Source of the DNA: Chitinophaga sp. YR627
GTDB lineage: Bacteria > Bacteroidota > Bacteroidia > Chitinophagales > Chitinophagaceae
Assembly: GCF_900114995.1 (NCBI RefSeq)
Contig: NZ_FOUX01000002.1
Span: 310,001 to 374,000, forward strand
Direction: 5' to 3'
DNA: 64,000 nt
Shown: positions 1 to 10,300 of the stretch, piece by piece
Layout: the number at the start of each line of letters is the position of its first letter
Numbering within the stretch: the stretch's first letter is position 1
The notes under the pieces: model-generated
The model's database searches: none
What the model was told of the DNA's origin: nothing
What the model saw: the letters and a program-made list of their open reading frames with translations, nothing else
Made by a program: the position numbers and the translations under genes

Positions 1-752
1 TGCGCTTTTATATTAAACATGGTCCCTAAAGCTTTTACGGATTCTCCATTGACATGTACAATAAAAGGATTGGATGCATCCGCACTTACTTCAAAACAGG
101 CTTCCCCTGTCAGATATACTTCTCTCCTGCCACCAAAGAACACGGGAAAACGAAGAGAAGTCCCGGCATTCAGGTATACCCGCGAGCCATCCGCCAGTGT
201 AACGGCGAACTGCTCACCTGCGGGCGTAACGATACTGTTTGTATCCGGGATGGCAGTTTTTGTATCCTGCTGACTGTAAGACAGTATACTACCCGATCGT
301 TTGCTGGCCAGTACACCGGCAGATGAAGCTAAGGGTCCATCTGCAGCGTCTGAAAGGGACACCTGTTTTCCGTTGGCCAGGGTGAGATAAGTCCTGCGTT
401 CGTGTCGGGAATCCGGCTGGCTGACGCCACTATATTCTTTACCCTGACTGGTTTTAGCGTTCCGCAGTTGTATTGTATAAATGACACCGGCGCTTAATCC
501 TGCCAGCATAGCCGCGACCGCCCACCATAGCCGTCCAGGACGCCTCCTGATCTGATGACGGACAGCAGGTTGCATACTGTTTTGCAGTCTGGCCAGAATC
601 GCCTGCTTTATCTCTTCTGCTCCGGGCTCTTCTCTATCCGCAATATCCAGTGACATTTCATCCTGGTAGGCATGTAAGGCCCGAATTTCGTCTTCATCCA
701 GCTTTCCCTTCAGGTAAAGTTCGTATTGTATCAAAAACTCTTCTTCCGTCAT
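1..752 (-). CDS. FecR-family anti-sigma factor (partial, C-terminus outside window)
   Basis: Reading the minus strand from the ATG at 752 gives an open frame of 250 codons that runs off the left edge. It has a cytoplasmic N-terminal helical part (starting MTEEEFLIQYELYLKG), one membrane segment around residues 77-97 (WWAVAAMLAGLSAGVIY), and a periplasmic FecR domain with typical motifs (VTLADGSRVYLNAGTSLRFP, VYLTGEACFEV). FecR proteins sit in the inner membrane, hold an ECF sigma factor and release it when an outer-membrane TonB receptor signals. The partner is the divergent sigma gene starting at 866. The usual SusC/SusD targets probably lie left of the window. The family call is secure; the substrate is unknown. 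Confidence 0.93.
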   Translation of the reverse strand, partial: MTEEEFLIQYELYLKGKLDEDEIRALHAYQDEMSLDIADREEPGAEEIKQAILARLQNSMQPAVRHQIRRRPGRLWWAVAAMLAGLSAGVIYTIQLRNAKTSQGKEYSGVSQPDSRHERRTYLTLANGKQVSLSDAADGPLASSAGVLASKRSGSILSYSQQDTKTAIPDTNSIVTPAGEQFAVTLADGSRVYLNAGTSLRFPVFFGGRREVYLTGEACFEVSADASNPFIVHVNGESVKALGTMFNIKA

Positions 753-865
753 GGTGGCATTCTTTGTTTATAAGTATGAAAAAAAGAGCGGGACACACAT
801 AAAATGAAAATATTTTTTTTAATTTTCTAAAGACTATCTTTTCCACGACTTTCAATTCAACCACC

Positions 866-1447
866 ATGCCTCCCATAGATGAATCTGATATCCGGTTATG
901 GAATGCCGTTCGTAATGACGATCAGCAGGCATTTACGCGGCTGTTTGACAAATACTGGGCGGCTGTATACAATACCTGTTCAAGACAGCTGAAGGATAAG
1001 GATGTATGTCAGGAGATCGTCCATGACATCTTCCTGAGTCTCTGGACCCGTCGCCAGACCCTGGTCATCGAATCATTCCCTGCCTTTCTGCTCACGGCTA
1101 CACGGTATCAGATCTATTCCCGCAGGAAAGTAAAACAACTGGTGCTACCCGGTGTGGAAGAGCTCAGCGACAGCGACCTGACTTCCAACGAAGCAGATAC
1201 CCGTATACGGCAGTCGGAGTTAAATGTTCAATTACAACAATTATTGTCGCTGTTACCACCACGCTGTCAGCAGATATTCAAAATGAGCAGGTTCGAGTAT
1301 CTTTCCAATGATGAGATAGCCGAAAAGCTGCATATTTCGAAACGTACTGTTGAAAATCAGCTCACTTATGCATTGCAACATTTGCGTGTACACCTGAAAG
1401 ATATTGTCGCCCTGGTCATTAATATCATGCTTATCACCAGGAAATAA
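866..1447 (+). CDS. ECF sigma factor, FecI/Bacteroidota type
   Basis: A 193-residue sigma-70 family protein. Region 2 spans about residues 20-90 (FTRLFDKYWAAVYN, then the core-binding stretch EIVHDIFLSLWTRR), and region 4 spans about 125-180 with a helix-turn-helix (LSNDEIAEKLHISKRTVENQ). It lies head-to-head with the FecR gene ending at 752, with 113 bp between the two start codons. Most Bacteroidota FecI/FecR genes are co-directional, so the divergent layout is slightly unusual but also leaves room for a shared control region. It should direct RNA polymerase to an uptake locus when FecR is relieved. No clear -7 box was recognised between the two genes. Confidence 0.93.
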   Translation: MPPIDESDIRLWNAVRNDDQQAFTRLFDKYWAAVYNTCSRQLKDKDVCQEIVHDIFLSLWTRRQTLVIESFPAFLLTATRYQIYSRRKVKQLVLPGVEELSDSDLTSNEADTRIRQSELNVQLQQLLSLLPPRCQQIFKMSRFEYLSNDEIAEKLHISKRTVENQLTYALQHLRVHLKDIVALVINIMLITRK

Positions 1448-1651
1448 TACAAGCGTTATTTCCCCTCCGCTATCCTACCTCAGATAAAAATTTCCCTCCT
1501 TTTTAAAATAGTATGTGTGTCCGGGATGGATTTGCATACTTATCAAACAGATCCACGTAGATAACAAAACCGGCCAACGGTTTTGAATGGCCTGCCTTTT
1601 TCCACAGTATTCCACAAATTAAATATGAATCACTCAATCCAAAATCGAAAC

Positions 1652-3253
1652 ATGAAAACAGACCGTTTAACCATGAACCCAGGGCGTAGTATGCTTATGT
1701 CCCTGACTGTCCTCACAGTAACCATATTTACCGGGTGCCGCGAAAAGAACCTGGTAGATCCTGCGCTGGAAAGAAATCCTTCTCTGGCTGCAGCACCTAT
1801 GAATCTGGTCAACTCCGGTAATGCGGATGCAGCTATTGATGCGTTTAACAACGCCTTTCTGGTCAACTCCGGCGGACTTACCTACTATAAGAAATCCATC
1901 AATGACAATGCATCTGATGGTACATGGACACTTGCCCTGAATATTATGGGGATGGAAGATGCCTATGAGCGAACCGGAAGAGCTGCACACAAAACGCTGG
2001 TGAATAATCTCTGTACCAGTTTTCTGCAAATGACGCCTACTCCCTGGGCCTGGGATGGCTGGAATGATGATATTGCCTGGATGTCGCTTTGCCTGATCCG
2101 GGGTTATCATATGACAGGCACTGCTAATTTTCTGACGGCGGCAAGGTATGGATTCGATATGGCTTACGCACGTGGATGGGACACGCAGTACAATGGCGGA
2201 GGCATCTGGGAACAACAACCCGACATGACACCTGCGGGGGAAGCTATTAACAAAAACTCGCTTTCAAATAATCCCATGGGAAAGCTGGCCTGTCTGATCT
2301 ATCAGGCGAATCATGACGTATGGTACCTGGACCGCGCGAAACAGATCTATACCTGGTCCCGCAGCCATCTTTTTAATGCTGACAACGGCCAGGTATACAC
2401 CAGTATAGATCGTGATAACTATGTTGATAAGGGAAGTGCTGTGTATAACCAGGGTTCCTTTGTTGACTTCGCCAATCTGCTTTATCAGATCACCGGTGAT
2501 GTGCAATATTTCAATGATGCAAAGAAGGCAGTTGACTATGTAAGGAACAATATGACGACCAACGGTATTATCAGTAACAATGCAGGTTATCTCAATACCT
2601 GGGCAGATGAATTTGCAAGAGGGCTGGGGCATTTTGTTCGTGACAACAGGCTGTGGAGTACTTATTATCCGTGGATGTTACAGAATGCTACTGCTTTATG
2701 GAATAATCGCAGAACGGACAGAAATATCTGCTGGAATGGCTGGGCGCAACAGACCCCTATTAATGATAATCTGGTCACCAGTCAGTTCGTTAGCGCGGTA
2801 TCCTGGCTGCAATTCACACCCGGTGCACAACCAGACGATATAGCAGGAATGCATGTGATGGTCAGCAAACAAAACGGTATTGCTATTGACAATGCTGGCC
2901 TGGCCAGTAATGGCGCTGGTATTGTACTGTGGGGCTTTAACAACGGCCTTAACCAGCGATGGAACTTTACACAGAATGAAGACAATTCCTGGAATATTGT
3001 GAGCCAATCCAGCTGGAAAGCCTTGGACGTCCCTGGAGGCAATACCGCAAATGATGTGCAACTGGTACAATGGACACCTACAAGAGCCAATAATCAACGC
3101 TGGTGGGTAGACAAACAGGCCGATGGCAGTTACAGGATATGGAATCAGCAAACAAGCGGCACATTAGACAATTCAAGCTCTTCACAGAATGGCTATAAGC
3201 TTGTTCAGTGGGGTTGGAATGGCGGCGATGCACAACGCTGGTTATTACAATAA
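1652..3253 (+). CDS. GH76-like alpha-mannanase lipoprotein with C-terminal ricin-B lectin domain
   Basis: Starting at the ATG at 1652 gives 533 residues with a basic n-region, a hydrophobic core and a lipobox ending at Cys29 (IFTGC), so it is probably a surface or periplasmic lipoprotein. In-frame ATGs at 1625 and 1673 are alternatives. Residues about 45-400 resemble glycoside hydrolase family 76 (alpha-1,6-mannan endo-hydrolase): the adjacent acids in WNDDIAWM (Asp139-Asp140) match that family's catalytic Asp pair. Residues about 408-533 form a beta-trefoil of ricin type with Q-x-W repeats (NQRWNF, NQRWWV, AQRWLL). It probably cuts mannan-type glycans. The sigma/FecR pair upstream may be unrelated to it. 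Confidence 0.85.
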   Translation: MKTDRLTMNPGRSMLMSLTVLTVTIFTGCREKNLVDPALERNPSLAAAPMNLVNSGNADAAIDAFNNAFLVNSGGLTYYKKSINDNASDGTWTLALNIMGMEDAYERTGRAAHKTLVNNLCTSFLQMTPTPWAWDGWNDDIAWMSLCLIRGYHMTGTANFLTAARYGFDMAYARGWDTQYNGGGIWEQQPDMTPAGEAINKNSLSNNPMGKLACLIYQANHDVWYLDRAKQIYTWSRSHLFNADNGQVYTSIDRDNYVDKGSAVYNQGSFVDFANLLYQITGDVQYFNDAKKAVDYVRNNMTTNGIISNNAGYLNTWADEFARGLGHFVRDNRLWSTYYPWMLQNATALWNNRRTDRNICWNGWAQQTPINDNLVTSQFVSAVSWLQFTPGAQPDDIAGMHVMVSKQNGIAIDNAGLASNGAGIVLWGFNNGLNQRWNFTQNEDNSWNIVSQSSWKALDVPGGNTANDVQLVQWTPTRANNQRWWVDKQADGSYRIWNQQTSGTLDNSSSSQNGYKLVQWGWNGGDAQRWLLQ

Positions 3254-3330
3254 ATACAACGCACCTGCCTGAACGGCATCATTATCATCTGTTCAGGCAG
3301 GGGCTATTATCATGCTATTACACAACGCAT

Positions 3331-4914
3331 ATGAAAAAACTCTTTACAATACTATATTGTCTGTCTGCTGTTATTTCCCTGCATAGCGCTGCCCAGATCC
3401 GTGTGGCCTGTGTAGGTAACAGTGTGACGGCGGGATACGGCTTAGCTAATCCGCAGGTGGAATCATGGCCGGGGCAACTGGCTACTATGCTGGGCACTAA
3501 TTATTCAGTATTGAATTGTGGTGTAAGCGGCACTACGATGCTGAAGCGTGGCGGTTCACCTTACTGGAATACCGGTGCATTCACTACTGCGAAGAATTTC
3601 GACCCACAGATACTTATTATATCATTGGGTACGAATGACGCGCATCCCGGTAACTGGGTGTACAAGGATGACTTTTACAATGATTATGCGGCTATGATCG
3701 ATGCTTTCCGGCAAAACGGGCGTAACCCTGCGATCTATGTATGCTTTCCATTAGCTTGTTATGGGGATGCTAATCAGATCAACAATCTGCAAACATCGCT
3801 GATCCCCATCATTTCACAAATCAGTATTGCTAAAAATGTGACGGTCATTGACTTTAATACGCCCACACAGAATCAGCGGAACACGCTCTACAATGACAAT
3901 CTTCACCCTAATGTAGCGGGTGCAGCTGTGCTGGCCAATACAGCTTTTAATGTTATTACACCTGCTATACCTACCTTTTATCATGATTGCAATTATAGCG
4001 GATATGCGGTTAAACTGGGCATAGGAGATTATAATCTTGCAGCACTGCAGGCGAAAGGAATTACCAACAATGATATATCTGCCATAAAAATCCCATCCGG
4101 CTACAAGGCCACGGTATATAGTGAAGATAATTTTGCCGGCAATGCCTATACAATCACCGGCAATGATGATTGTCTGGTTGATAACGGATGGAATGATAAT
4201 ATTTCTTCTCTCAGGGTACGCGCCAATGGTGTTACAGGTAAAAACGGCACGTATACGTTGCAAAACAGGAATAGCGGGAAGTATATGGATGTTGCAGGTG
4301 GAAATGCTGCAGATGGCACCAATATACTGCAATGGAATGCGACCAATGCCACGAACCAGCAATTCACCTTTACAGATGTCGGAGACGGTGCTTATAAACT
4401 GATCAATGTACAGACAGGTAAAGCAGTGGATGTGGAATACGGCAGTACCAACAACGTTGGAAATGTGCTGCAATGGACGTACAACAACAACCTCAACCAG
4501 CATTTTATTCTCATTGCCAGCGATAACAATTACTATAAGCTGAAAGCAGCCCATAGCGGAAGAATTATAGAAGTATATGGCGGTGGGATCAATGCAGGTG
4601 ATGACGTTGATCAGTTTGATGACAACAACCAGCTTCACGGACAATGGCGGCTGAATGCGATCTTATCGAAAACACAATCAGCAGAGAACCAGGAAACGAT
4701 CATTTATCCGAATCCGTCAACAGACCAGATCACACTTACCAATATACCTCCCAGAGAGCTGATCATGATATTCGATCTGTCCGGTAAATGTGTCATGAAC
4801 ATGCGAGCCCCAACAACCAAAGGAACTGTCAGCATTAATGTCAGCAAACTAAAGCCCGGCAGTTACATCATAAAGACCGGTCACAAGACAGGATTAAAAT
4901 TGATCAAACAATAA
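3331..4914 (+). CDS. Secreted SGNH/GDSL hydrolase with crystallin-like, ricin-B and T9SS sorting domains
   Basis: The ATG at 3331 is preferred because it begins a clean Sec signal (MKKLFTILYCLSAVISL); an open frame extends further upstream without a signal. The protein has 527 residues. Residues 22-210 are an SGNH esterase: block I GNSVTAGYG with nucleophile Ser31, a GTND block, and Asp189/His192 in DNLHPN. Residues about 215-300 look like a beta/gamma-crystallin fold (YSEDNFAGNAYTITG), and about 304-447 a ricin-B trefoil (LQWNATNATNQQF). The end, from about 457 (IIYPNPSTDQ), is a type A T9SS C-terminal domain, so the enzyme should be exported across the outer membrane. It probably removes acyl groups from polysaccharides. 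Confidence 0.9.
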   Translation: MKKLFTILYCLSAVISLHSAAQIRVACVGNSVTAGYGLANPQVESWPGQLATMLGTNYSVLNCGVSGTTMLKRGGSPYWNTGAFTTAKNFDPQILIISLGTNDAHPGNWVYKDDFYNDYAAMIDAFRQNGRNPAIYVCFPLACYGDANQINNLQTSLIPIISQISIAKNVTVIDFNTPTQNQRNTLYNDNLHPNVAGAAVLANTAFNVITPAIPTFYHDCNYSGYAVKLGIGDYNLAALQAKGITNNDISAIKIPSGYKATVYSEDNFAGNAYTITGNDDCLVDNGWNDNISSLRVRANGVTGKNGTYTLQNRNSGKYMDVAGGNAADGTNILQWNATNATNQQFTFTDVGDGAYKLINVQTGKAVDVEYGSTNNVGNVLQWTYNNNLNQHFILIASDNNYYKLKAAHSGRIIEVYGGGINAGDDVDQFDDNNQLHGQWRLNAILSKTQSAENQETIIYPNPSTDQITLTNIPPRELIMIFDLSGKCVMNMRAPTTKGTVSINVSKLKPGSYIIKTGHKTGLKLIKQ

Positions 4915-4938
4915 GTATTCTTTATACGAGCGAATTTC

Positions 4939-4981
4939 ACCATGCTATGCGACCATCCATGTGATGGTTGTACGGCATGGT
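4939..4981 (+). terminator. Nested hairpin after the SGNH gene, possible terminator
   Basis: Outer arms ACCATGC (4939-4945) and GCATGGT (4975-4981) enclose inner arms ACCATC (4952-4957) and GATGGT (4963-4968). It lies 24 bp past the stop of the SGNH gene and before the DinB-like gene. There is no clear T-run after it, so termination is uncertain. Confidence 0.4.
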
Positions 4982-5031
4982 AATTACAGCAGGATTTTCC
5001 ATACATTTGACACGGACATATTCATTACACC

Positions 5032-5556
5032 ATGAAAAGAACTGAATGGTTTAAAAGGACATTCCCTGTTATTGAAGACAATGGTTTGTTGCCTTCTATT
5101 ATAGAAAGACTTTGCGGTACGCCGGCCCGTGTGGAGGAGATCATTGGCACACTGGATACCGACCTGCTGACATTGAAAGATGAGGGCAAGTGGAGTATCA
5201 AAGAAGAGATCGGGCATCTGGGTGATATGGAGCCCTTATGGTCTGGCAGAACGGATGACCTGGTACATGGGGAAACCGAACTGAGAGTAGCTGATCTCAG
5301 CAATCAGACGACACATAATGCGGATCATAATTCTACAAAGACCATTGTTCTCCTGCAAAGATTCAGAGAACAAAGAGAGGCATTTGTAAAGAAACTCTCT
5401 GCGCTGACGGATGAACAGTTAGAAAAAACAGCCCTGCATCCAAGGCTAAAAACACCTATGCGGATCATTGACCTGGCATACTTTGTCGCGGAGCATGATG
5501 ATCATCACCTGTCAAGGGTGAGAGTCGTGATAGACAACCACGTACAACATCATTAA
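5032..5556 (+). CDS. DinB-family putative metal-dependent protein
   Basis: 174 residues of predicted four-helix bundle. The DinB/YfiT fold uses three histidines to bind a divalent metal. Candidates here are the His in EEIGHLGDMEPLW and the His residues in EHDDHHLSRV near the C-terminus. DinB-like proteins include thiol-dependent transferases and hydrolases, and the natural substrate cannot be read from the sequence. It begins 117 bp after the SGNH gene and is followed 36 bp later by a flavodoxin-like reductase, so the two may be co-transcribed. Confidence 0.85.
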   Translation: MKRTEWFKRTFPVIEDNGLLPSIIERLCGTPARVEEIIGTLDTDLLTLKDEGKWSIKEEIGHLGDMEPLWSGRTDDLVHGETELRVADLSNQTTHNADHNSTKTIVLLQRFREQREAFVKKLSALTDEQLEKTALHPRLKTPMRIIDLAYFVAEHDDHHLSRVRVVIDNHVQHH

Positions 5557-5592
5557 CAACTGATCCTGATAAAACAATCTGTAACGAACGAC

Positions 5593-6237
5593 ATGATAGC
5601 TACGGCAAAAAAGATACTGATCATCAATGGTTCCCTTCGTGGCACAACAGGTAATTCAGCCGCCATAATGAACACAGCGGTAAAAATACTGGAGGATGAC
5701 CTGCAGCAGACAGTCAAACAGCTCACACTTGCTGGTCCGATGCCGCCGATCCGGGAGGTATATGAGTTGTTAGTAGATTGTGATGCTTTACTGGTAATCA
5801 GCGGTGTATACTGGAATAACTGGAGTTCGCCGTTACAGCGTTTTATAGAAGTCACCACTGCTTTTGAAAACACGCCTGCTTTTTTCGGTAAACCTGTCGC
5901 CTGTGCCGTCACAATGGATTCTGTAGGCGGTATTGAAGTAGCTGCAAGATTACAGGCTGTCTTTGGCGGATTAGGTTGCTGGAGTCCGCCCTGTTCCACC
6001 CTGGTATTATCACGTACCGGACAGGAAGCCATGGCGGCATCTGCTGGTCAGGAGGACGATCCTAATGAAGACGTCTGGCGGATGTCAGATCTTTCTATTG
6101 TATTGCAAAACCTGACTGCAGCTGCTGGTATGTCCCGCGACAAATGGGTGGCCTGGCCACATAGCGAGTTAACCGTTCCGGATGGTCCCTGGCCGGAAAG
6201 TGGCGCTCTTGATATGGGTTCGCCGAAATTCCTTTAG
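5593..6237 (+). CDS. NADPH-dependent FMN reductase / flavodoxin-fold protein
   Basis: 214 residues. The N-terminus (KKILIINGSLRGTTGNSAA) is the phosphate-binding loop of flavodoxin-like FMN reductases, and ISGVYWNNWSSPLQRFIE corresponds to the flavin-contacting loop of that family. Such proteins reduce FMN or quinones with NAD(P)H. The C-terminal part (after about residue 150) is less typical and may carry a family-specific extension. It is 36 bp downstream of the DinB-like gene on the same strand, which suggests co-expression. Confidence 0.75.
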   Translation: MIATAKKILIINGSLRGTTGNSAAIMNTAVKILEDDLQQTVKQLTLAGPMPPIREVYELLVDCDALLVISGVYWNNWSSPLQRFIEVTTAFENTPAFFGKPVACAVTMDSVGGIEVAARLQAVFGGLGCWSPPCSTLVLSRTGQEAMAASAGQEDDPNEDVWRMSDLSIVLQNLTAAAGMSRDKWVAWPHSELTVPDGPWPESGALDMGSPKFL

Positions 6238-6283
6238 TTATCCCGACATCACCGGGAGATTCAATCAATAACATTACCGTTAA

Positions 6284-7261
6284 ATGTCAAAATACGAAAC
6301 CCTATCTGCTGAAGACCGCCAACTCATTAGAAAGTTAAGTCAGTTCAAATATATCAATGCCCTGCCAGCTATACTGATAGGCGCTGCATTTATCCTGACC
6401 TTTGGCATTATCTTCTTTATCGGCTTTGATGATATACTTCATGAAGACAGCTCTACCTGGTTGTTCTTCTGCGCTTTTATATCCATTGGGGGAGGCTGTT
6501 GTATATGGGGAATGTTGAAACGTAGAAAAGTGATCCGCCTGTTTGAAGAGATCATTCAGCGTGATGAGAAAGTGGTGTTGCGGGGCGTATTACGTAGTGT
6601 AGAAGTGGTGAATAGCCGCTTACTACGTTACCATACATCAGCAGGTTCCAGAGAAGTGTATATTCCCCTGGCCTTAGCAGAAGGGTTTATGGCTTATTCC
6701 TACGAACGCAGACTGGAAAGTATAGACACCTTCGTGCAACAGCAGGTTGCGCTGCATATCGTGACAATTCAGCCAGGCATTGATGTACTGTTGCGCGCTG
6801 ATTATGAAAATACAACCTATAGAGAAACAGTTGCGCTCATCACCGAAGAAGAAAGACAGCAATTTATCAGCAGGTTCTGGTCTGACTTAAGTATTGTAGG
6901 TATCATACTGGGCGTTGTCTGTGTATTGTTTTTAATATTCTCCGGCGGACATGCTGGTGTATTACTGATCCTTGGTGGTATCATCCTCCTGCTGGTCCTC
7001 CTCATCGCAGGTTTTTATGTAATGCCCACCATGCTGGCACTCAAAAAGGCAGATGCTAAAAAAGTGATCATTACAGAGATCTCTGAAACGCTTGTAGCAT
7101 GGGCCCAAAATGGCAAAAGTGCTACCCGGCATTCCTGGTATCGCCTGGGATCTGGTCAGACCAGACATCATTTTGATGGATTCAGGACCGGCGATGTAAT
7201 CAGGATCGAGCTCATAGGAAAAAACTGGCAGCGATTGCTGGATATCCAAAAAGTAAAATAA
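6284..7261 (+). CDS. Membrane protein of unknown function
   Basis: 325 residues that I do not recognise as a named family. Two membrane helices lie in the first 85 residues (AILIGAAFILTFGIIFFIG and LFFCAFISIGGGCCIWGML). A soluble stretch of about 120 residues follows, then two more helices around residues 203-250 (VGIILGVVCVLFLIF and a Leu/Ile-rich segment), and a C-terminal soluble part of about 75 residues. This layout of a helical hairpin, a domain, another hairpin and a domain suggests an integral inner-membrane protein with cytoplasmic domains. No catalytic motif was seen. Confidence 0.8.
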   Translation: MSKYETLSAEDRQLIRKLSQFKYINALPAILIGAAFILTFGIIFFIGFDDILHEDSSTWLFFCAFISIGGGCCIWGMLKRRKVIRLFEEIIQRDEKVVLRGVLRSVEVVNSRLLRYHTSAGSREVYIPLALAEGFMAYSYERRLESIDTFVQQQVALHIVTIQPGIDVLLRADYENTTYRETVALITEEERQQFISRFWSDLSIVGIILGVVCVLFLIFSGGHAGVLLILGGIILLLVLLIAGFYVMPTMLALKKADAKKVIITEISETLVAWAQNGKSATRHSWYRLGSGQTRHHFDGFRTGDVIRIELIGKNWQRLLDIQKVK

Positions 7262-7365
7262 CAGGCGACTCCATTCAAAAAAAATATTCCATTGTCGATT
7301 TTTTTTACCCTATCTTAATCGGTCATGCAAAAAGTGTGTACAACCGACAATTATTGCTTCCTCAT

Positions 7366-10300
7366 ATGAAAAAACTGCTTGCTTTAAAAGATCCTATTCT
7401 GGTCTCACTGCTTTTTTCTGCGGCCTGTCTTCCCGCCTGTAAACAAGACGCCGGTCCCGCAGACAAGCGGATCAAACGGATGGATACGACACTTACCGCT
7501 CATCTGGCTGACTCGATCACCAGTATTGTAAAACCCGAACTGGCAGAGGGACTTTCCCTTAGTCTGTGGGGGATTGATTCGCTTGTGATCTCTCCTATTG
7601 GTATTGATATCGATGATCAGGGACGCGTATATTATACGACCACTGACCGGCAAAAGCATTCTGAATTTGATATCCGCGGTCACCGGGACTGGGAGATCCC
7701 ATCTATCAGTCTGCAAACCGTAGAAGACCGCCGCGCCTTCCTGCACAAAGAATTATCTCCGGAGAACAGCAAACGGAACCAGTGGCTGGAAGATCTCAAT
7801 GGAGACAGCTCTCATGACTGGCGTGACCTGACCATAGAGAAAGAACATGTATACCGTGTGGATGATATCACCGGTGATGGCGTGGCAGATCAGGCACAAC
7901 TGGTCGTAGATGATTTTCATGATGAAGTGACCGACGTTGCCGGCGGCGTGCTGAGTGATGGTGATGACCTGTACCTGGCAGTAGCGCCTGACCTCTGGCG
8001 TATAAGAGATAAAAACCATGATGGTATTGCAGATGAAAAGACTTCTATCTCTCATGGATACGCCGTTCACGTAGGCTTTAGCGGCCATGGTATGTCAGGC
8101 GTGGAAATGGGGCCTGACGGACGTATCTACTGGCAGATAGGTGATATCGGTTTTAACGGTAAAGGCCCTGATGGTAAAGCATGGTCTTTCCCTAACTGTG
8201 GCGTATTAGCCCGTTCTAATCCCGATGGTAGTGATTTTGAGATCTATTCATACGGCATCCGTAATACACACGAGTTTGCCTTTGACGAATATGGCAATAT
8301 TATCAGTGAAGATAATGATGGCGACCATCCTGGCGAAAAAGAACGCCTGGTATACCTGGTAAACGGTGGTGACCAGGGATGGCGCAGCAACTGGCAGTAT
8401 GGTAAATACAATGATCCAGATAACAACACCTATAAAGTTTGGATGGATGAAAAGATGTACCTGCCCCGTTTCGAAGGACAGGCTGCATATATCACCCCCT
8501 GTATCAGCAATTTTGTAAGTGGTCCGGCTGGTTTTGTGTACAATCCCGGTACTGCATTAGGCCCTGCTTATAAGAATACCTTCTTTGTGGCAGAGTTTGT
8601 AGGTAATCCCTCCAACTCTGGTGTACACGCTTTCAAACTGAATCCAAAGGGCGCTACTTTCGAACTGGGTGAACATAAAAAAGTACTGGGTGGTATACTG
8701 GCTACCGGTATTGATTTTGGCCCGGATGGCGCACTGTATGTGGCTGACTGGATAGATGGCTGGGATACCCATAACTATGGCCGTATCTGGAAACTGGATG
8801 ATAAGAAAGATGCTGCTACCGCTGAACGTCAATTGACAAAAACACTCCTGGCAGAAGATTTCAGCAAACGTAAAGAAGCTGATCTCGCCGGATTGCTGAA
8901 GAACCCGGATATGCGTGTACGCATGAAGGCGCAGTTTGAACTGGTAAAACGGAAAGAAAAAGGCGCGCCTTTATTTGAACAGGCATTGAAACAAACAGAT
9001 AATCAGCTGGCAAGAGTACACGGTATATGGGGTCTGAGTCAGCTGGCACGTCAGGATAAACAGTATGCGAAAGCATTATTGCCATTGTTAAAGGATAATG
9101 ATCCGGAGATCAGGGCCCAGGCAGCAAAATGGCTGGGAGATATCCGCTACAACGAGGCAGGCACTGCACTGGTGCCATTATTAAAAGATACTGCCAGCCG
9201 TGTACGTTTCTTTGCGGCAGAAGCACTGGGCAGGATCGCATATGCACCTGCGGTACAACCACTGATCACATATCTTGAAGCCAACAACGACGTAGATGCT
9301 TATCAGCGTCATGCAGGAACACTGGCATTATCCCGTATAGGAGAAGCAGCGCCTTTGATTGCATTGGCCAACAGTCCTTCCCGTGCACTGCGTATAGCGG
9401 CAGTGGTGACACTCAGAAGAATGAGTCATCCTGGTATTGCGGCATTTCTGAATGATAAAGATGAATTTGTTGTAACGGAAACTGCCCGTGCTATCAACGA
9501 TGACCTGTCTATCAAAGATGCATTACCGGCACTGGCCAACCTGCTGGTCAGCACTTCCTTCAAAAATGAAGCCCTGATCCGCCGTGCGATCAATGCGAAT
9601 CTGCGGGTAGGTACAGACAGTGCTTTGCATCATCTGCTCACCTATGCACAAAAAGCCGGTAGCCCGGCTCCTATGCGTGCGGAAGCCATCGATGCACTGA
9701 GCGTATGGGCGAAACCATCTGTACTGGACCGTGTAGATGGTCGTCTCAGAGGAGAAATAAAAAGGAACGCAGCACCTGTAGTGAATCTCTCTACATCTCC
9801 ACTTACCGCCCTGTTAAAAGACAAAGATCTACCGGTACGTATCAGTGCCGCAAAAGCGATTGCCAAATTACAGATCAAACAGGCAGGATCAGCGTTACTG
9901 GCTGCCGTACAGGCTGACCGTGATGCAGATATGCGTGTTGCTGCATTGGAATCACTGGTAAGCTTGCAGGACGCAGGTATGGAACAGGGTATTACAGCAG
10001 CCCTGACTGACAGGGAAAAATCAGTACGTGTAGCTGGGCTTGATCTCCTGGGCAAAATGCATATCTCGGAGAATGTGATGGTAAAACTGCTCATGGGTGT
10101 GATTGCTAATAAAACAGTAGAAGAAAAACAGGCAGCCCTGCTGACACTGGGTAAATTGCCACAACAATATGTAGAAAAACCATTGAGCGAACTGCTGGAT
10201 AAAATGGCTGCCGGCCAACTGGATAAGGGCATCTCTCTCGAGTTAGGTGAAGCTATCGACAGCAGCCGTTCCAGCTCACTGGCGACCCGTTACAAAACGA

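Noticed and set aside
3814..4644. 276-residue open frame on the minus strand
   Set aside because: Antisense shadow of the crystallin/ricin part of the SGNH gene, with low-complexity Val/Ile composition.
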